NCBI RefSeq assembly: GCF_024721155.1
Contig: NZ_JAHVAP010000006.1
Span: 429,885-493,884, forward strand
Length of the DNA: 64,000 nt
Source: Mucilaginibacter phenanthrenivorans
GTDB lineage: Bacteria > Bacteroidota > Bacteroidia > Sphingobacteriales > Sphingobacteriaceae
Reading direction: 5' to 3'
Shown here piece after piece: positions 62,250-64,000 of this stretch. The translations under genes were made by a program, and so were the position numbers. Positions within the stretch are counted from its first letter, which is position 1; every line of letters begins with the position of its first letter. The notes beneath the pieces were generated by a model, which was given only the letters and a program-made list of their open reading frames with translations, did no database searches and was not told the origin of the DNA.

Positions 62250-63032
62250 ATGATCAAATTAAGATCAATTTATCCCATAATAGCATTATCGTTTGCCATT
62301 TTATCCTGCCACACCTCTACCAAAACCTATACCCCTGCCGATGCTCATTCACATAACGACTATAAAAACAGCATCCCGTTTTACCGGGCGTATGATGCAG
62401 GTTTTGGGTCGATAGAAGCGGATGTGTTTGCGGTTAACGGGCAGTTGATGGTGGCGCATGATGAAAAGGAGATCACGCCGGAGCGGTCGCTTAAACTGAT
62501 GTATATTGATCCGCTGGTGCTGAAACTAAAACAGGATACCGCGAGAAAACTAAGGCTGCTCATCGAAATAAAAAGAGATTACACCGTAACCCTGCCGCTG
62601 GTGATGGAAGAGCTTAAGCCACTTAGCCAATATTTTGATTACCCCGGTCATGCAGGGCGATTGTCAATAGTGATGACAGGAAAGGTGCCACCCGGGGCGG
62701 TCATGTTAAACTACCCGGCATGGCTCAATTTTGATGTGGATCATGTGGGCGGATTTACCACCCCGCAGCTTACAAAAATCGGGCTGGTAAGTGTCCCGTT
62801 CAGCAGGTATTCCAAATGGGATGGTACGGGTAACATCGACCAGGAAAGCATCGGCAGGTTAAACAGCATAATCGACAGTGCCCATACTGCCGGCAAAAAG
62901 ATCCGCTTTTGGGATACGCCTGATAACCCGGTTTGCTGGAAGGAGTTGATTGATTTGCATTCCGACGTTATCGGCACAGATAAGATCAATGAGCTGGCTG
63001 ATTTTTTGAATAAGAGGGCGTATCTGCAATAA
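62250..63032 (+). CDS. Glycerophosphodiester phosphodiesterase-like lipoprotein
   Basis: A 260-residue lipoprotein: YPIIALSFAILSCHTS carries the lipobox. The PLC-like TIM barrel has AHSHNDYKNSIPFYRAYDAGFGSIEADVF with the His-Asn and Glu-x-Asp catalytic and metal residues of the GDPD/PI-PLC superfamily, then MVAHDEKEI. The C-terminal part has KIRFWDTPDN and WKELIDLHSDVIGTDKI. Probably hydrolyses phosphodiesters at the envelope; substrate unknown. Confidence 0.88.
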   Translation: MIKLRSIYPIIALSFAILSCHTSTKTYTPADAHSHNDYKNSIPFYRAYDAGFGSIEADVFAVNGQLMVAHDEKEITPERSLKLMYIDPLVLKLKQDTARKLRLLIEIKRDYTVTLPLVMEELKPLSQYFDYPGHAGRLSIVMTGKVPPGAVMLNYPAWLNFDVDHVGGFTTPQLTKIGLVSVPFSRYSKWDGTGNIDQESIGRLNSIIDSAHTAGKKIRFWDTPDNPVCWKELIDLHSDVIGTDKINELADFLNKRAYLQ

Positions 63033-63034
63033 TT

Positions 63035-63565
63035 GCTGTTTCACCCGGTTTCAGGGTGTTCGGCACAAATAGCGAACGGAACAAACATCTCAATTTAATT
63101 ATCCGCTGTTTCACCTTGTTTCAGGGTGTGTCGCACAAAAAACGAACGAAACAAAACAAGTTGATACCTATCAGCGTCATTGAGAGTCGTAAAATCAGCT
63201 GGATTAGGAAGGTGAAATAACAAGAATGGGATGTCATGCTGAGGTACTCGAAGCATGCGGGCAAAGGCCTCTGCGCCATATTTAGCACGCGGATTGGCCT
63301 CTGCGCACGGCGCTCTTCGAGTACCTCAGCGTGCCACCCTACCCAAGTTTCTATCGGGACCAAACCGATCGTTGTAGTTATTCTTATTGATAGGTATATT
63401 ATATATAGTATTTATCAATATAAAGATTGGGCGGGATGTTGTTCCGTTCGTTTCTTGTTCCGAACATATTGAAACAAGAGTGAAACAGGGATTCAATAAG
63501 CAAACTGGTTAAATCTTGTTCCGTTTTTTATTTGTGCCGAACAACGCGAAACAAGAGTGAAACAG
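63035..63565. repeat. Nested composite palindrome
   Basis: Two direct copies of GCTGTTTCACCxxGTTTCAG...GAACAA (63035-63084 and 63105-63154, period 70) are mirrored by two inverted copies (63439-63488 and 63516-63565, TTGTTCCG...GTGAAACAG). Inside lies the GGGATGTCAT element (63227-63344), itself an inverted repeat. Confidence 0.8.
63227..63344. repeat. GGGATGTCATGCTGAGG element, diverged copy
   Basis: Arms GATGTCATGCTGAGGTACTC and GAGTACCTCAGCGTGCCACC; related to 27907-28023. Located in the middle of the nested palindrome. Confidence 0.75.
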
Positions 63566-64000
63566 AAACCTAAATGCATATGATAGCTATCGATTCATAC
63601 CCATTATTGAATGTATTTTCTTCCAGCCCCATCGGGGCCTAATATTGGTAGAAAAACAACACACAAATAATTCGTGTGCCGTAGGTACACAACCCCGCTG
63701 CAAAGTCAATTGCCAATAAATAGCTCAATAGGTTTCGCACCTACGGCGCGCAAATCTCTTCTTTGTTTTTTCTACCGATATTTTGCTCCTAACGGAGCAT
63801 GGGGAATTCAACATCCATTTTCACTATATCAATTGTCACATAATTAAAGATCGATTTTTTTCCAGCCCCATCGGGGCCTAATATTGGTAGAAAAAAAACG
63901 CACAAATAATTCATGTGCCGTAGGTCAATGTCATTAAGTTAAGGGCCTAATACGCTGGTTTAAAGTTAGAAAAGGTTCGATATTTGCTTTTAGATTGTTT

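Larger units (their letters stand above)
63033..64000. repeat. Repeat-packed window end
   Basis: No gene is supported. A nested palindrome (63035-63565) is followed by three AATATTGGTAGAAAA-family units: forward about 63622-63712, reverse about 63721-63803 and forward about 63858-63927. The last breaks off in CAATGTCATTAAGTTAAG, a sequence also seen at 56134-56151. Confidence 0.75.

Noticed and set aside
62063..62356. Short frames on both strands between cphA and the GDPD-like gene
   Set aside because: They cross the third TGTCATTGCGAG repeat and the start of a better-supported gene.

Overview
The window is a contiguous piece of a Bacteroidota chromosome. A SusC/SusD pair, a futalosine-pathway menaquinone gene pair, a Bacteroidota-type S41 C-terminal processing protease, a GHL10-type glycosylhydrolase, many lipoprotein signals, few Shine-Dalgarno sequences and dense families of small palindromic repeats all fit Sphingobacteriaceae. 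A Mucilaginibacter- or Pedobacter-like soil organism is the most likely source; this is inferred from gene content, not from a marker gene. No rRNA, tRNA, CRISPR array, integrase or transposase was recognised.

Layout. 1-10.1 kb: DNA maintenance and repair (rarA, cut by the window edge; an AlkA-like glycosylase; a ligase-associated exonuclease with an ATP-dependent ligase), mixed with a sugar acetyltransferase, a beta-solenoid secreted protein, a PAS histidine kinase and a DisA_N-fold sensor-like protein. 10.5-19.3 kb: DUF1835 protein, TlpA-like lipoprotein, GHL10 hydrolase, coiled-coil membrane protein and a very large NtrY-like kinase. 19.4-32.5 kb: core metabolism (fabD, folE, a PTPS/QueD homologue, mqnB, mqnD, truB, ribF, lspA, a DksA-like gene, ileS). 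32.5-36.5 kb: an AT-rich accessory island holding a NACHT-type STAND ATPase and a partner with three membrane segments, a coiled coil and a winged helix, bracketed by copies of a ~95-bp repeat. 36.5-38.3 kb: two membrane/redox-type genes. 38.7-47.8 kb: a minus-strand polysaccharide-utilisation-like operon in the order SusC, SusD, two tiny membrane proteins, sterol-desaturase-family hydroxylase, arylsulfatase, formylglycine-generating enzyme. 48.4-54.2 kb: GH3 beta-glucosidase, S41 protease and a TPR-like protein. 54.3-62.1 kb: an amino-acid antiporter, then a cyanophycin module (isoaspartyl peptidase, cyanophycinase, cyanophycin synthetase). 62.2-64 kb: a glycerophosphodiesterase-like lipoprotein and a repeat-packed terminus.

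How the genes work together. The sulfatase carries the Cys-type CxPxR signature that needs conversion to formylglycine, and the maturase next door keeps both catalytic cysteines, so the SusCD operon looks self-sufficient for a sulfated substrate. Cyanophycin synthetase, cyanophycinase and isoaspartyl dipeptidase form a complete make-and-degrade set for a nitrogen reserve polymer, with a possible arginine-type exchanger nearby. The NACHT/membrane pair has the logic of a sensor-plus-membrane-effector defence module and is the best candidate for an undescribed system here.

A second theme is repeats invading genes. At least three reading frames (ligase-associated exonuclease, mqnB, mqnD) contain in-frame stretches matching intergenic repeat families seen elsewhere in the window. 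The truB start codon also lies inside a repeat copy, and a 42-bp tandem array at 32.7 kb reads as a decayed 14-residue peptide repeat.
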